This document shows, piece after piece, positions 41,014 through 50,329 of a stretch of DNA of 64,000 nucleotides. A program made the position numbers and the translations under genes. The stretch lies in the NCBI GenBank assembly GCA_965204395.1, contig OZ241987.1:3348001-3412000 (forward strand). The letters run 5' to 3'. Source of the DNA: Bin87 sp965204395 (GTDB lineage Bacteria > Chloroflexota > Dehalococcoidia > Lucifugimonadales > UBA3495). Position 1 is the stretch's first letter; each line of letters begins with the position of its first letter. Below the pieces are notes generated by a model that made no database searches, was not told where the DNA came from, and was given only the letters and a program-made list of their open reading frames with translations.

Positions 41014-41050
41014 CAACCGCCCGACACCCGACAACGGAGACTGCGCAACA

Positions 41051-42049
41051 ATGGCAGAAGCTACCGGAATCCTAGTATTCGGCGAGGCGCCCCAGGGTGA
41101 ACTCGCTTCCACCTCCCACGAACTGCTGGCGGCCGGTCGAACGCTGGCCGACACCCTGGGCCAGGAGCTTTGCATCGGCCTGATCGGTTCAGACTTGGCC
41201 GACGCGCCGCAACAGGCCATCGCCCACGGCGCCGACAGAGTCTACGCGGTGACGAATCCCGCGTTGGGCGACTATCATCCCGACCTGTACCTGTCGGCCA
41301 TGCAAACGCTGGCCGGCGAGGCCAACCCCAACATCATCCTGATTGCCCGCAACAACGAGGGGCGCGAGTTGGCTCCCCGGCTGGCGTTCCGGCTGGGCGT
41401 GGGCCTGGCGCAGGACTGCCTGGAAGTGTCGGCCGACGCCAGCACGGGCAAGTTGCTGGCCAATCGTCCGGTGTACGGCGGCAGCGCGGTTGCCGTGGTC
41501 AGCTGCAACCAGACTCCGCAGATCGCAGCCATCCGACCCAAGACCTACGAGCCGCTGGATGCCGATACCGGCCGCAGCGGGCAGGTGGTGGCGTTTCCGG
41601 TGGAAATCGATCCGTCGGCGGCAAAAACCCGCGTGGTGGACGTGGTCAAGGAAGAGGCTGAGGGCATCAAACTGGAAGACGCGCGGATCGTCGTGTCCGG
41701 CGGGCGTGGCCTGGGCGGCCCCGAGCCGTTCGCACAGCTGGAGGAACTGGCGAACCTGCTGGGCGGCGCCGTGGGCGCATCGCGCGCGGCGGTGGACTCG
41801 GGCTGGGTGCCGGCCAACTACCAGGTCGGACTGACGGGCAAGACCATCACGCCCGACCTGTACATCACGGTCGCCATATCCGGCGCGAGCCAGCACATGG
41901 CAGGCTGCAGCGGGTCCAAGGCGATCGTCGCCATCAACAGGGACGCGGACGCCAACATCTTCAAGGACGCGCGCTACGGTGTGGTGGGCGATTGGGAGAA
42001 GGTGATCCCCGCCCTTACGGAGACGGTGCGGGAACTGACGCAGTCGTAA
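41051..42049 (+). CDS. etfA: electron transfer flavoprotein alpha subunit
   Basis: A 332-residue ETF-alpha. The N-terminal domain is followed by the FAD-binding C-terminal domain with VSGGRGLGGPEPF, VGASRAAVDSGWVPANYQVGLTGK, and SGASQHMAGCSGSKAIVAIN, the ETF-alpha signature. ATG 41051 is selected because it gives the family N-terminus; the frame is open further upstream into etfB. Works as a heterodimer with EtfB. Confidence 0.95.
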   Translation: MAEATGILVFGEAPQGELASTSHELLAAGRTLADTLGQELCIGLIGSDLADAPQQAIAHGADRVYAVTNPALGDYHPDLYLSAMQTLAGEANPNIILIARNNEGRELAPRLAFRLGVGLAQDCLEVSADASTGKLLANRPVYGGSAVAVVSCNQTPQIAAIRPKTYEPLDADTGRSGQVVAFPVEIDPSAAKTRVVDVVKEEAEGIKLEDARIVVSGGRGLGGPEPFAQLEELANLLGGAVGASRAAVDSGWVPANYQVGLTGKTITPDLYITVAISGASQHMAGCSGSKAIVAINRDADANIFKDARYGVVGDWEKVIPALTETVRELTQS

Positions 42050-42089
42050 CCAACGATTTAGATTATCCGACCGTTGGAGGTGCGCCGTC

Positions 42090-42584
42090 ATGCGATCCAG
42101 AGACTCGGCGTACCGGACCAAATGGTGGCAAGACCTACCGCTCATAGGGTTGGGAACACTCTTCGTAGCTGCCCTAGTCGCTATGATTGTAGTCTCATCG
42201 TTGCGGGACCTTTCCCAATTGGAGGCTTTGCTGTTCCAAGTAGTGACGTTGGGTACCGGATTGGCAGGTTCATATCGATTCGGGCGTAATGCGGCAAAAG
42301 ACGCAGCTGCCGACATGATACGCCCACATGCCCGAGCCGCCACGCGGCGCATGCTATCATTGCGCGATAGTTTGTATGGGTTGTCCCGGCGCATTGAAGG
42401 TTATAAAATCGATCAGAATAGCGACAACCGTATGGACGTCATCCAAGCAATAATTGATGAGCAGATACCTACAGGGCGATCGGCCGTAGAGGACTGGCGC
42501 GATATCGTCCCAGCCGACGTGGATGAAATCCTCCAAAATTGGCAAACGGGATGGGGGGTTGATCAACATGACAACTCAAACTGA
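42090..42584 (+). CDS. small membrane protein, unknown
   Basis: A 164-residue protein with two N-terminal hydrophobic segments (LIGLGTLFVAALVAMIVV and ALLFQVVTLGTGLAGSY) followed by a soluble helical tail. A GGAGGTG ribosome binding site lies before ATG. It overlaps the next gene by 17 bases, so the two are translationally coupled. No family recognised. Confidence 0.65.
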   Translation: MRSRDSAYRTKWWQDLPLIGLGTLFVAALVAMIVVSSLRDLSQLEALLFQVVTLGTGLAGSYRFGRNAAKDAAADMIRPHARAATRRMLSLRDSLYGLSRRIEGYKIDQNSDNRMDVIQAIIDEQIPTGRSAVEDWRDIVPADVDEILQNWQTGWGVDQHDNSN

Positions 42585-43011
42585 GCAAATCCGCGGAAAA
42601 GTAGCGAGAATCCTCAATTCGCGGGAGGTGGCGTTGAATGTTGGTCAAAAACACGGCGTCCAACAAGGGATGATTTTCGAGATTCTGTCCGAATCTGGCG
42701 GCGAAATACGAGATCCTGATAGCGGCGACATTTTGGGTGTGGCTGATGTAGCAAAAGCTAGAGTCAAAATCAAACGTGCATATGAAAAGTTCGCAGTGGC
42801 CACAACCTACCGGACGAGACGGGTAAACGTCGGTGGCGTAGGTCCTAGTGCAATAGACATATCAAGGTATTTTGCACCGCCGAAATGGGAGACTCGCTAC
42901 GAGACCCTGAAGACAGAGGGTGGTTTCGAAGCTGCGTCTGAGGACCTGACTGAGTCCGAAAGCTATGTTAGGGTCGGGGATTCCGTCGTACAAGTCGTGG
43001 ACGACGAATAA
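42568..43011 (+). CDS. FlgT-C-like beta-domain protein
   Basis: A 147-residue protein starting inside the preceding gene. The pattern REVALNVGQKHGVQQGMIFEIL, then DPDSGDILGVADVAKARVKI, matches the small beta domain seen at the C-terminus of FlgT and related envelope proteins (G-V-x-x-G-M). It probably binds a partner rather than catalysing. Coupled with the membrane protein before it. Confidence 0.6.
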   Translation: MTTQTEQIRGKVARILNSREVALNVGQKHGVQQGMIFEILSESGGEIRDPDSGDILGVADVAKARVKIKRAYEKFAVATTYRTRRVNVGGVGPSAIDISRYFAPPKWETRYETLKTEGGFEAASEDLTESESYVRVGDSVVQVVDDE

Positions 43012-43053
43012 CCTTACCTATAGAGCGTCAACCACCAACAATTGAGGAATAGC

Positions 43054-43341
43054 ATGGCCGCTTACGTTATCGCCACCATTGAGGTAACTGACCCGGAGAA
43101 ATTTGAGGTCTATCGCGGGCAGGTGCCGGCCACCATTGAGAAGCACGGCGGGAAGTACTTGGTTCGCGGGGGTGAGGTGTCGGTGGTGGAGGGCGACCAG
43201 CCCGAGCGCCGCACGGTGATCCTGGAGTTCGACAGCCTGGAGAAGGCCAAGGGGTGGTATTACTCCGACGACTACGCTGGCCCCAAGGAACTTCGCATTG
43301 CCTCCACCATCTCCAACGTGATGATCGTGGACGGCGTGTAG
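43054..43341 (+). CDS. DUF1330 family protein
   Basis: A 95-residue ferredoxin-like (dimeric alpha/beta barrel) protein. Features: MAAYVIATIEVTDPEKFEVY, GGKYLVRGGEVSVVEGD, RTVILEFDSLEKAKGWY. Family function unknown. ATG 43054 gives the typical start. A strong hairpin terminator lies 48 bases after the stop. Confidence 0.92.
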   Translation: MAAYVIATIEVTDPEKFEVYRGQVPATIEKHGGKYLVRGGEVSVVEGDQPERRTVILEFDSLEKAKGWYYSDDYAGPKELRIASTISNVMIVDGV

Positions 43342-43389
43342 CGCGAGTTTCTCACCAAGGCAGCGATAGCTGCTGAACGCGGACACGAT

Positions 43390-43418
43390 GAGGGGCGGGT
43401 GATTGCTACCCGCCCCTC
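43390..43418. terminator. bidirectional hairpin terminator
   Basis: GAGGGGCGGGT (43390-43400) pairs perfectly with ACCCGCCCCTC (43408-43418) over a 7-base loop. It lies between convergent genes (DUF1330 and the 43447 gene). A-rich before and TAAATTTCGGGTTTTT after support terminator function mainly for the plus strand. Confidence 0.75.
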
Positions 43419-43446
43419 TAAATTTCGGGTTTTTGACGAGCGACGG

Positions 43447-43896
43447 CTAACCCTCGAAATTCACGCCCACGCCGACGATCTCCACCTGCATGGAGCGAAT
43501 GTCGGGCGCGCCCTGGTCGAAGGTGACGCCGACCACGACGTTGATGCCGCGTTCCACCTCGGGGTTGTCGGGGATGTCGAAACTGGCGTCCAGATTGTCG
43601 CCCTTGATTGCCATTCCGAGATGCTCAGCGATGATCTTCTCGCCGTCGTACACCAGAACCTCGGCCACGTTGGCGTGGGACCGGGCGCGGAATGCTACGG
43701 CTACTGATTCAGCCTTGGTGCGGTTGCCGTTCTGAACCGTGGGAGTGGGGATGGCGAAGTGGAGCCAGGTGTTCTGGCCTTCGTTGCCCTCGATGCGAAC
43801 GAAGGGGCCGCAGTGGCGCACGGCCGTGATGCGGTTGAGATACTCGCCGGTCATCGCGGAACCGTGAACCCACGAAGTGAATTTTTGACCTGCCAT
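43447..43896 (-). CDS. hypothetical protein (DUF6623-like)
   Basis: A 149-residue protein with no signal peptide. It looks all-beta: WVHGSAMTG, FVRIEGNEGQNTWLHFAIPTP, VAFRARSHANVAEVLVYDGE. I recall a family DUF6623 with this pattern, but the match is from memory. GGAGG seven bases upstream supports the start. Convergent with DUF1330. Confidence 0.65.
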   Translation of the reverse strand: MAGQKFTSWVHGSAMTGEYLNRITAVRHCGPFVRIEGNEGQNTWLHFAIPTPTVQNGNRTKAESVAVAFRARSHANVAEVLVYDGEKIIAEHLGMAIKGDNLDASFDIPDNPEVERGINVVVGVTFDQGAPDIRSMQVEIVGVGVNFEG

Positions 43897-44026
43897 GGTG
43901 GAACCTCCTGCCGACGGCGCGGTTTGATTGATAGGTCGATGTGCCTGATGCGTAGTAAGTTGCTGGCTCCAAGGATACCGGCAAGACCCGACCGCCGCAA
44001 CACGATACGTCGTTCACGTTCGACGA

Positions 44027-44563
44027 CTACAAGAGGGGCCGCTGCTGGCGTTCCAGTTCCAGGAGGCGCGCCTTGACTCCCACGCCCCCGCCGCCGTACC
44101 CGTGGAGGCTCCCGTTGCTGCCCACGACGCGGTGGCACGGGATGACCAGCGGCACGGGATTTCTGGCCATTGCCTGTCCAGCCGCACGGGAGGCTTTCGG
44201 GTTTCCGGCCGCTTCGGCGAGCCATTGGTAGGAGCGGGTCTCGCCGGGCGGAATTGAGCGACAGGCGTCCCACGCGGCGCTGAAGAACGGAGACGAACCG
44301 GACAGATCCACCTCAATGCGTCCCAGCGCCGTCGCGTCTCCCGCGAAATAATCCTCCAGGGCCGACAGAACGTCCGTGAAGACATCGGGGTTGTCCTCGG
44401 CAAGCCCGGCTTCCTCGCCCAACCTGGCCAGGGCGTCCTGCGGTTCGGGTTGGAGGCTCACCCGCCGCAGCCCCAAGTCCGAACCTAACAGGGCGATCCA
44501 GCCGACGGGCGACTCGTGGAGACACCGGTAAAGAGGAGCGGAACTGCTCATGGCTTTGCTCAT
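44027..44563 (-). CDS. ogt: methylated-DNA--protein-cysteine methyltransferase
   Basis: A 178-residue suicide repair enzyme that removes O6-alkyl groups from guanine. The catalytic motif IPCHRVVGSNGSLHGYGGG holds the acceptor Cys; the RAAGQAMARNP helix is the DNA-binding segment. N-terminal region about 1-90 is the variable domain. Single-domain Ogt-like, without an Ada domain. It stands upstream of (on the same strand as) nothing coupled. Confidence 0.93.
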   Translation of the reverse strand: MSKAMSSSAPLYRCLHESPVGWIALLGSDLGLRRVSLQPEPQDALARLGEEAGLAEDNPDVFTDVLSALEDYFAGDATALGRIEVDLSGSSPFFSAAWDACRSIPPGETRSYQWLAEAAGNPKASRAAGQAMARNPVPLVIPCHRVVGSNGSLHGYGGGGVGVKARLLELERQQRPLL

Positions 44564-44600
44564 TCCCCGGCAAGCCTATGGCTTCGCCGACGCAACCCGA

Positions 44601-47144
44601 TCAGGCATCCCGGCGGCGTAGCGCATACCAGAGCAGAGGGAAGCGAACGGCATGCCACGCATCCGCGACGTGATTGCCGTCGGACGCTTCGTCAAACGAA
44701 CGGCCCGAATACGTGCGCATCGTATAGGCATCGACGATGCGCTGAATGTCGAATCTATGCTCGGGCAGGGCATCGGCGACCTTGGAACCCCACTGGCGGG
44801 GAGTCTGGTGTTGCGCTGGAGCCAAAGCGGCGAATCTGCCCAACCGCCGTAGACGCTTGTAGGTGACCGACGCGTCCCGAGGGGTTGCCAGCAGCAGGCG
44901 CCAGGCCAGCCAACCGGAGCCCACTACCAGCAACGTAGCGGCGCCGAGACCGATTGCCCAGGGCAGTGCGGCGCGGACGGCGTTCCAAAGCGCGGTCGTT
45001 GGGTTTTCCGGTGTCGGCAGGTTGTTGGGGTCCAGTGAGAGGTCCGCCTCCTCGCAGTCCTCTTCGATTTCACAGGGCAGGTCGCCTGATCCTCCACTGG
45101 CGGCGCTCAGGGCGGCCATCGCGGCCTGTTCCTCGGGCGGCACTACTATTGGGATCTCCTTGCCGGGGGTTGGCTCGAAGGGTATCCACCCGTAGCCGGG
45201 GAAATACACTTCGGACCATCCGTGGCTGTGACGGTCGGAAACCAGGTACAGGTTCGAGGCATCGACCAGGTTGCCGGTGGTGTAACCGGTGGTCATGCGG
45301 GCGGGAATGTCCAGGCTGCGCATGAGGACGGTCATGGCCGAGCCGAAATATTCGCTGTAACCCTCCCTGCTTTCAAACAGGAAATGATCGACGCCGTCGG
45401 AGCCGAAGGGGGGAGGATCGATGGCCAAGTTGTAGGTGATATTGGTTTTCAGCCACGATTCGACCGCTTTGGCCTTGTCGTAGGGATTATCGGCGCCGGC
45501 AGTGATTCGGCGGGCCAGTTCCTCCACCCTCGGCGGCATATCGGGGGGCAACTGGGTATAACGCACCCACGCCCAGGTCGGATATTCCTGGTCGACCTGC
45601 CGCAACTCCTCGGGGTCGGCAGACGAGACGGACGCAGTCAGTTGGTAGGGGTCGCCGGATTTGGCGTTACCGCCGGATGCCCGCACCGCCAGCACATCCG
45701 GTTGGGCGGGCACAATTTCCCCAATTGTCGCGGACACCACGGAGCCATCGTCCTCTCGTTCGACCGATTCCAACTGGAACGATTTCGGAATGGCGGATGC
45801 GATTGCCTGATCGGAGGCGTAGGCGTCCAAAGCAACCGCCGAGCGCACTCCGGCCACAGCCTGGCGCAACGGCGTGGGCAGGTCGTCGGTTGCATCGCCC
45901 AACCGGGGATTGATCACGTAGCGGGGGGAGTCGAAGGTTTCGATGCGAATGTCTCGGTTCGCGCCGACGGTCTGGCCGCCGGCGAACAGGCTCCGGCTGT
46001 CGTACCTGGGGATGACCTCAAAGGTTACGTTGAACCGCTCCTGCTCCGGGTCGGCAACGCTGTATTCGGGCTGCCAGCCCGGCTCTTTCAGCACCGTGCC
46101 TTCGGACAGCCAGCCCTCGTGGGTGTAGGTGGGGTAGGAGCGGGCTTTCCAGTACAACGGCACCGCGGAGTTGACCTGTAGCACCGGGGTGTTGGTGGGA
46201 TTGATGGTGCCCTGGAAAGCCATGGTATCGCCCCAGATGCGATACGGCAGGGGTCGTCGGGCGGGAAGGCCGGCGAAAAGACGGTTGAAATCCTCCTCCC
46301 AGTGGATCAGGGGCGACCGGGTGAAGTTGTAGACGGCGTTGGCCGGGCCCCACTGGCCTCCGGCGGGTATGAGGAACGCGATCAGGATCGCGACGAGCGC
46401 CACCAGGACTGTGTCGCTGGCGGTGAGGATACCGAGGTGTCCGTCGTACACGTGGAAGTCGCGGTCCCAGCGTTGCCTGGTCCGCACCGACTGTACCCAA
46501 CCGACCAGCAACAGGCCGGTGAAGATGTAGATGCCCAGGTAGATGCTGGCGTTTTCGGGCAGGAAGGTAAGGTTGGACAGCAGGCCCAGCGAACCCAGGG
46601 CGAACACCCCCCAGAAGTTGCGGTACCTGAAAAACACCCAGCCGGCCAGGAACCCCGACAGCCAAGCGGATATCATGAGGCCGACGGCGAAGGGCAGCGG
46701 GTCGACGCTGATGCCTTCGTGGCGCGCGGCCAGCACCCAGTCCCAGAGGCGACCGAACAACTCGGCATTGGACGCTATGCGCAGTTCCCAAGGTGCGGAA
46801 ACGGTCATTTGCCATATGATGACCCCGGCGCCGATGAGCAAGCCCAGGGGTATCAATGCGGCTCCCCAGAGGCGCACCCTGGTCAGGACCAGCGCGGTGA
46901 GTACGGCCAGCAGGATCGTTACCGCCAGGGCCGGCGTGGGAGCCCAGTCGGCCACTTCCACGGACCACACCACGACGACCATGTTGACTGCCAGCAGGCC
47001 GGCCGCAATCCAGCCGTCGGGCGGGCGCAAAACGTACAACACCCACAGTAAACGTTGATATAGCGCCCCAGCCGCCTTGTTGAGGACGCCGCCGTCCGAG
47101 ATAGGCCGAGCGAGCGGCGGAGCGGTTGTAGTTGCGGTTACCAT
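44601..47144 (-). CDS. transglutaminase-like membrane protein (TgpA type), catalytic Cys replaced by Ser
   Basis: An 847-residue protein: about seven membrane helices in the first 280 residues, a large extracellular region, a transglutaminase core (about 590-660) and one C-terminal membrane helix (near 725) with a cytosolic tail. The core reads EGYSEYFGSAMTVLMRSL, where the family has Cys; Ser597 replaces it. His in DRHSHGWSEVYF and the FEPTPG block are kept. It forms an operon with DUF58 and MoxR genes upstream. Likely role: assembly or processing of envelope complexes. I recall Ser here in other Chloroflexota, so it may be ancestral for the group. Confidence 0.9.
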   Translation of the reverse strand: MVTATTTAPPLARPISDGGVLNKAAGALYQRLLWVLYVLRPPDGWIAAGLLAVNMVVVVWSVEVADWAPTPALAVTILLAVLTALVLTRVRLWGAALIPLGLLIGAGVIIWQMTVSAPWELRIASNAELFGRLWDWVLAARHEGISVDPLPFAVGLMISAWLSGFLAGWVFFRYRNFWGVFALGSLGLLSNLTFLPENASIYLGIYIFTGLLLVGWVQSVRTRQRWDRDFHVYDGHLGILTASDTVLVALVAILIAFLIPAGGQWGPANAVYNFTRSPLIHWEEDFNRLFAGLPARRPLPYRIWGDTMAFQGTINPTNTPVLQVNSAVPLYWKARSYPTYTHEGWLSEGTVLKEPGWQPEYSVADPEQERFNVTFEVIPRYDSRSLFAGGQTVGANRDIRIETFDSPRYVINPRLGDATDDLPTPLRQAVAGVRSAVALDAYASDQAIASAIPKSFQLESVEREDDGSVVSATIGEIVPAQPDVLAVRASGGNAKSGDPYQLTASVSSADPEELRQVDQEYPTWAWVRYTQLPPDMPPRVEELARRITAGADNPYDKAKAVESWLKTNITYNLAIDPPPFGSDGVDHFLFESREGYSEYFGSAMTVLMRSLDIPARMTTGYTTGNLVDASNLYLVSDRHSHGWSEVYFPGYGWIPFEPTPGKEIPIVVPPEEQAAMAALSAASGGSGDLPCEIEEDCEEADLSLDPNNLPTPENPTTALWNAVRAALPWAIGLGAATLLVVGSGWLAWRLLLATPRDASVTYKRLRRLGRFAALAPAQHQTPRQWGSKVADALPEHRFDIQRIVDAYTMRTYSGRSFDEASDGNHVADAWHAVRFPLLWYALRRRDA

Positions 47145-47151
47145 ATCGGGG

Positions 47152-48462
47152 TCACACTACAGCGGGCTGCGCACGTGGGTCGGCGCGAGACACGCCGTTG
47201 GCGGAGGGCACGGTTCGAGGGGTCATGGGTCGGGAAAGGGCCTGGTTGATGTCGTCGCCGCGACCCACCAGGTACACCGGAATGTCGTGCTGGGCCAGGT
47301 AATCGGCGGTGGTCTGTCCCGTGGAGCCGGTCAGCGCGCTGTTGTCGCCGTCAATGAAAGTCGTCGGGTCGACATAACAAACCGCGACGTTCACACCCTG
47401 CCGGCGCATGCCCACCAGCACGGACACCCATTCGGGGCGTCGGGACGCCGTGATGATCATGAGAGTGTTGAAACCGGACAGATGGGGACGGAGGTCCTGC
47501 AGGAATCGTTCCAGGGGCAGAGACCCGTCGGCATGGAGTCCCGCCAACGCCTCCATGAGCACACCCAGTTGGGCCGGCCGTCGGTCGGGCCGCAGCATCC
47601 AGGTCTCGGCGCCGTTGGCGGCCAGGCCGGCCGGCGTTGCGGACTCGTCCCAGTGCCGCACCAGGGAAGCGGCGACGGTCACGGCGAGTTCCTCAGTATT
47701 GTCCGGTACTTCGCCCAAATGGGAGCGACGATCCATGTCGAGCACGGCCCAGGCCTGAGCGGAGACGCCGATGTCGAACTCCTTGACCATGAGACGGTTC
47801 ATGCGCGCGGTGTACGGCCAGTGGATGCGCCGCAGGCTGTCGCCGTGGGCGTAGTCGCGCACCGTGGACGATTCCGGCGTGATCGCGGGAGTGCGGCGGG
47901 AGAAAACGCTGTCGCTGGGCAGGTTGGCGAAACGCTGGTCGAGATCGGGGAGCGGCACCGTTTGCGGGAGGACCGTGAACGTCTGATAGTCGAGGTATGT
48001 GCGGGTCAGGCGGAAGAGGCCGAACGGGTCGCGGGCGGTGATGCGCAACCGGCCGGTGCGATAGACGCCACGACGGGAAAGGTAGGTCGCGATGCGGAAG
48101 GACCGGAGTTGTCCCTTGATGAGCGATACGGTCCGTCCGCCGGGGAACGGCAGGTCGGTGTCCTCCACGATTTCCAGCCAGGACTTGGGCAGCCGAGTGT
48201 GGTTCACCAGTTGGATCTGGCCGTCCAGGTATTCGCCGATGTGCCCGCGGGTGCCGACCCGGAACAGTCGCACTTCCAGTCCCCGAAGGTTCAGCCATGC
48301 CCAACCGTAGCCGATGGTCACCAGGGCGATCAGGGTGAACAGCAGCCGGTAGAAAAACGGGAAGCCGGTGCCCGTGGCGTAGAACAACACGGCCAGGATA
48401 AGCAGGCCGAAGAGGATCTTGCGCCGGTGCTCGCTGATGGACTTACGGATTGTTTGACGCAT
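47152..48462 (-). CDS. DUF58 domain protein
   Basis: A 436-residue protein with one or two N-terminal membrane segments (ILFGLLILAVLFYATG and a following one), then a beta domain and the DUF58 motif RDYAHGDSLRRIHWPYTARMNRL, a von Willebrand A-like domain (AWAVLDMDRRSH). It works with MoxR ATPases as a chaperone-like pair. It lies seven bases upstream of the transglutaminase gene. Confidence 0.92.
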   Translation of the reverse strand: MRQTIRKSISEHRRKILFGLLILAVLFYATGTGFPFFYRLLFTLIALVTIGYGWAWLNLRGLEVRLFRVGTRGHIGEYLDGQIQLVNHTRLPKSWLEIVEDTDLPFPGGRTVSLIKGQLRSFRIATYLSRRGVYRTGRLRITARDPFGLFRLTRTYLDYQTFTVLPQTVPLPDLDQRFANLPSDSVFSRRTPAITPESSTVRDYAHGDSLRRIHWPYTARMNRLMVKEFDIGVSAQAWAVLDMDRRSHLGEVPDNTEELAVTVAASLVRHWDESATPAGLAANGAETWMLRPDRRPAQLGVLMEALAGLHADGSLPLERFLQDLRPHLSGFNTLMIITASRRPEWVSVLVGMRRQGVNVAVCYVDPTTFIDGDNSALTGSTGQTTADYLAQHDIPVYLVGRGDDINQALSRPMTPRTVPSANGVSRADPRAQPAVV

Positions 48463-48506
48463 CTTGCGATCTGAGTGAATGGGGAAGGCCGATGGACGAT
48501 GGGCGC

Positions 48507-49499
48507 TTATCCGGCTCCCGGGACGGCCACGGTATTGAGAACCTCGGACACCAGGCGCTCGGGCCGTACGCCGCGCATGCGGGCCGCCGGGGTCAGCACG
48601 ACGCGATGGGCCAGCACCGGGACTGCCAACTCCTTGATATCGTCGGGGAGCACGTAGTCGCGGCCGCGTATCATCGCGAGGGCGCGTCCGGTTCGGAACA
48701 GTCCCAGGGATGCGCGCGGCGATGCTCCCAGCGCGGCGTCCTGGTGGGATCGGGTAGCCTCGGATAGCGACACCAGGTACTCGCGCACCAGGGTATCTAC
48801 GTACACGCTCTGCGCGGCCTTCTGCAGGAGGATCACGTCCTCCGGCGTCGCCACCGCCTCCAGTTCTTGAATCGGATGCGAAAACTCCTGCTGCGCGATG
48901 ATGGTCATTTCCTCGTCGAACATGGGGTAGCCCACGTTGATTCGCATCAGGAACCGGTCCAACTGGGCTTCGGGCAACGGGAACGTTCCCTCGTACTCTA
49001 TGGAGTTCTGGGTGGCGATGACCAGGAACGGGGCCGGCAATTGGTGAGTGACGCCGTCCACCGTGACCTGGCGCTCCTCCATTGCCTCCAGCAGAGCCGA
49101 TTGGGTTTTTGGCGTAGCGCGGTTGATCTCGTCTGCGAGGACCAACTGAGCGGATATGGGGCCGGACCTGAAATTGAAATCGCCGGTACCCTGGTTGTAA
49201 ACGGAAACACCGGTAACGTCGCTGGGCAGCAGGTCCGGAGTGAACTGGATGCGGGAGAAGGTGCCGCCGATGGACACTGCGAGGGAGCGCGCCAGCATGG
49301 TCTTGCCCACGCCGGGAACGTCCTCTACCAGGATATGTCCGTCGGCGATCAGGGCGGCGAGAGCCTGTTCGATGACGTCGTTCTTGCCAATGATAACGTT
49401 GGCCACGTTGTCCGCGATGCGATGAGCGACCGCCGTGGCTTCAACAACGGTCTGAGAGACCCCCATCGCGTTGGTTTCAATGGTGTTCTGTACTGCCAT
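48507..49499 (-). CDS. MoxR-family AAA+ ATPase
   Basis: A 330-residue AAA+ protein. Walker A EDVPGVGKTMLAR, FTPDLLPSDVTG, Walker B LVLADEINRATPKTQSALLEAMEE, and sensor ATQNSIEYEGTFPLPEAQLDRF are the MoxR hallmarks. First gene of the MoxR-DUF58-transglutaminase operon (44 bases before DUF58). It probably inserts cofactors into, or helps fold, partner complexes. Confidence 0.95.
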   Translation of the reverse strand: MAVQNTIETNAMGVSQTVVEATAVAHRIADNVANVIIGKNDVIEQALAALIADGHILVEDVPGVGKTMLARSLAVSIGGTFSRIQFTPDLLPSDVTGVSVYNQGTGDFNFRSGPISAQLVLADEINRATPKTQSALLEAMEERQVTVDGVTHQLPAPFLVIATQNSIEYEGTFPLPEAQLDRFLMRINVGYPMFDEEMTIIAQQEFSHPIQELEAVATPEDVILLQKAAQSVYVDTLVREYLVSLSEATRSHQDAALGASPRASLGLFRTGRALAMIRGRDYVLPDDIKELAVPVLAHRVVLTPAARMRGVRPERLVSEVLNTVAVPGAG

Positions 49500-49600
49500 T
49501 TACCCGCCAAGTCCGGTGATTATGTGCAGTTTAGCACAGGATTCATCACTGCAAACCAGCGCGGAGGGAATCGGGAGATGAGCGCGCGGGACGGCGGAAG

Positions 49601-50329
49601 TCAGCGGTTTCGCAGCCCCGGAAGGCCGAGTCTGCGCTCGGTCCCGTTGGCGATGCGGCGGATGTTGTCCCGGTGCTGCCAGATGATGAGCGCGCCGCCC
49701 ACGAAGGAGTACAGCGTGTACAGTTGGTGGTGTCCGATGGCGAAGGTCAGCGCAAGGCTGATCAACGCGACGGCCAGGGTGCCCACGATGCTGCCCAGCG
49801 ACAGGATCCGCGTGGAGAGCGTAACCACCAGGAACAGGGCTCCGCCGGCTACCGCCACCCACGGAGCCATCACCGACAGCCCACCAAAGCCGGGCATGAT
49901 GCCACGGCCTCCGCGGAATCCCAGGTACACGGGCCAGTTGTGTCCGCAAAGGGCAAGCAACGCCGCGCCGACCTCAACCTCCACGGATCCGGAGACGCTG
50001 CGGGCCAAAAGCACGACGAGCACCGCCTTGCCGGCATCGAGCACAAAAACCAGGGCCGCGGCCTTGCCGCCGGCAGTGCGCAGGATGTTGGACATGCCGG
50101 TGCGCCCGCTGCCGAAATTCCGAATGTCCTCGCCCATCACGAGGTCGACCAGCATGTAACCCCAGGACAGCGACCCCACCAGGTAGGCTAACACCCATAC
50201 GGCCACCAGCCGGGCCACGGGCGAAAGCTGCGGAGCAAACAACAGGAGAACCACGGCGGCCCCGCAGAGCAGGGGCGTTGCCGTGAGCATCGCCCACGAG
50301 GCAGGGCTTGCCCGGCGCGTTGGCGTCAT
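49601..50329 (-). CDS. plsY: glycerol-3-phosphate acyltransferase PlsY
   Basis: A 242-residue membrane enzyme adding an acyl group from acyl-phosphate to glycerol-3-phosphate. Family motifs: YLVGSLSWGYML, NFGSGRTGMSNILRTAGGK, CGHNWPVYLGFRGGRG. Five or more hydrophobic segments; the N-terminal ~35 residues are longer than usual. ATG 50329 overlaps the der stop (ATGA), so it is coupled to der, a pairing seen widely. Confidence 0.93.
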   Translation of the reverse strand: MTPTRRASPASWAMLTATPLLCGAAVVLLLFAPQLSPVARLVAVWVLAYLVGSLSWGYMLVDLVMGEDIRNFGSGRTGMSNILRTAGGKAAALVFVLDAGKAVLVVLLARSVSGSVEVEVGAALLALCGHNWPVYLGFRGGRGIMPGFGGLSVMAPWVAVAGGALFLVVTLSTRILSLGSIVGTLAVALISLALTFAIGHHQLYTLYSFVGGALIIWQHRDNIRRIANGTERRLGLPGLRNR

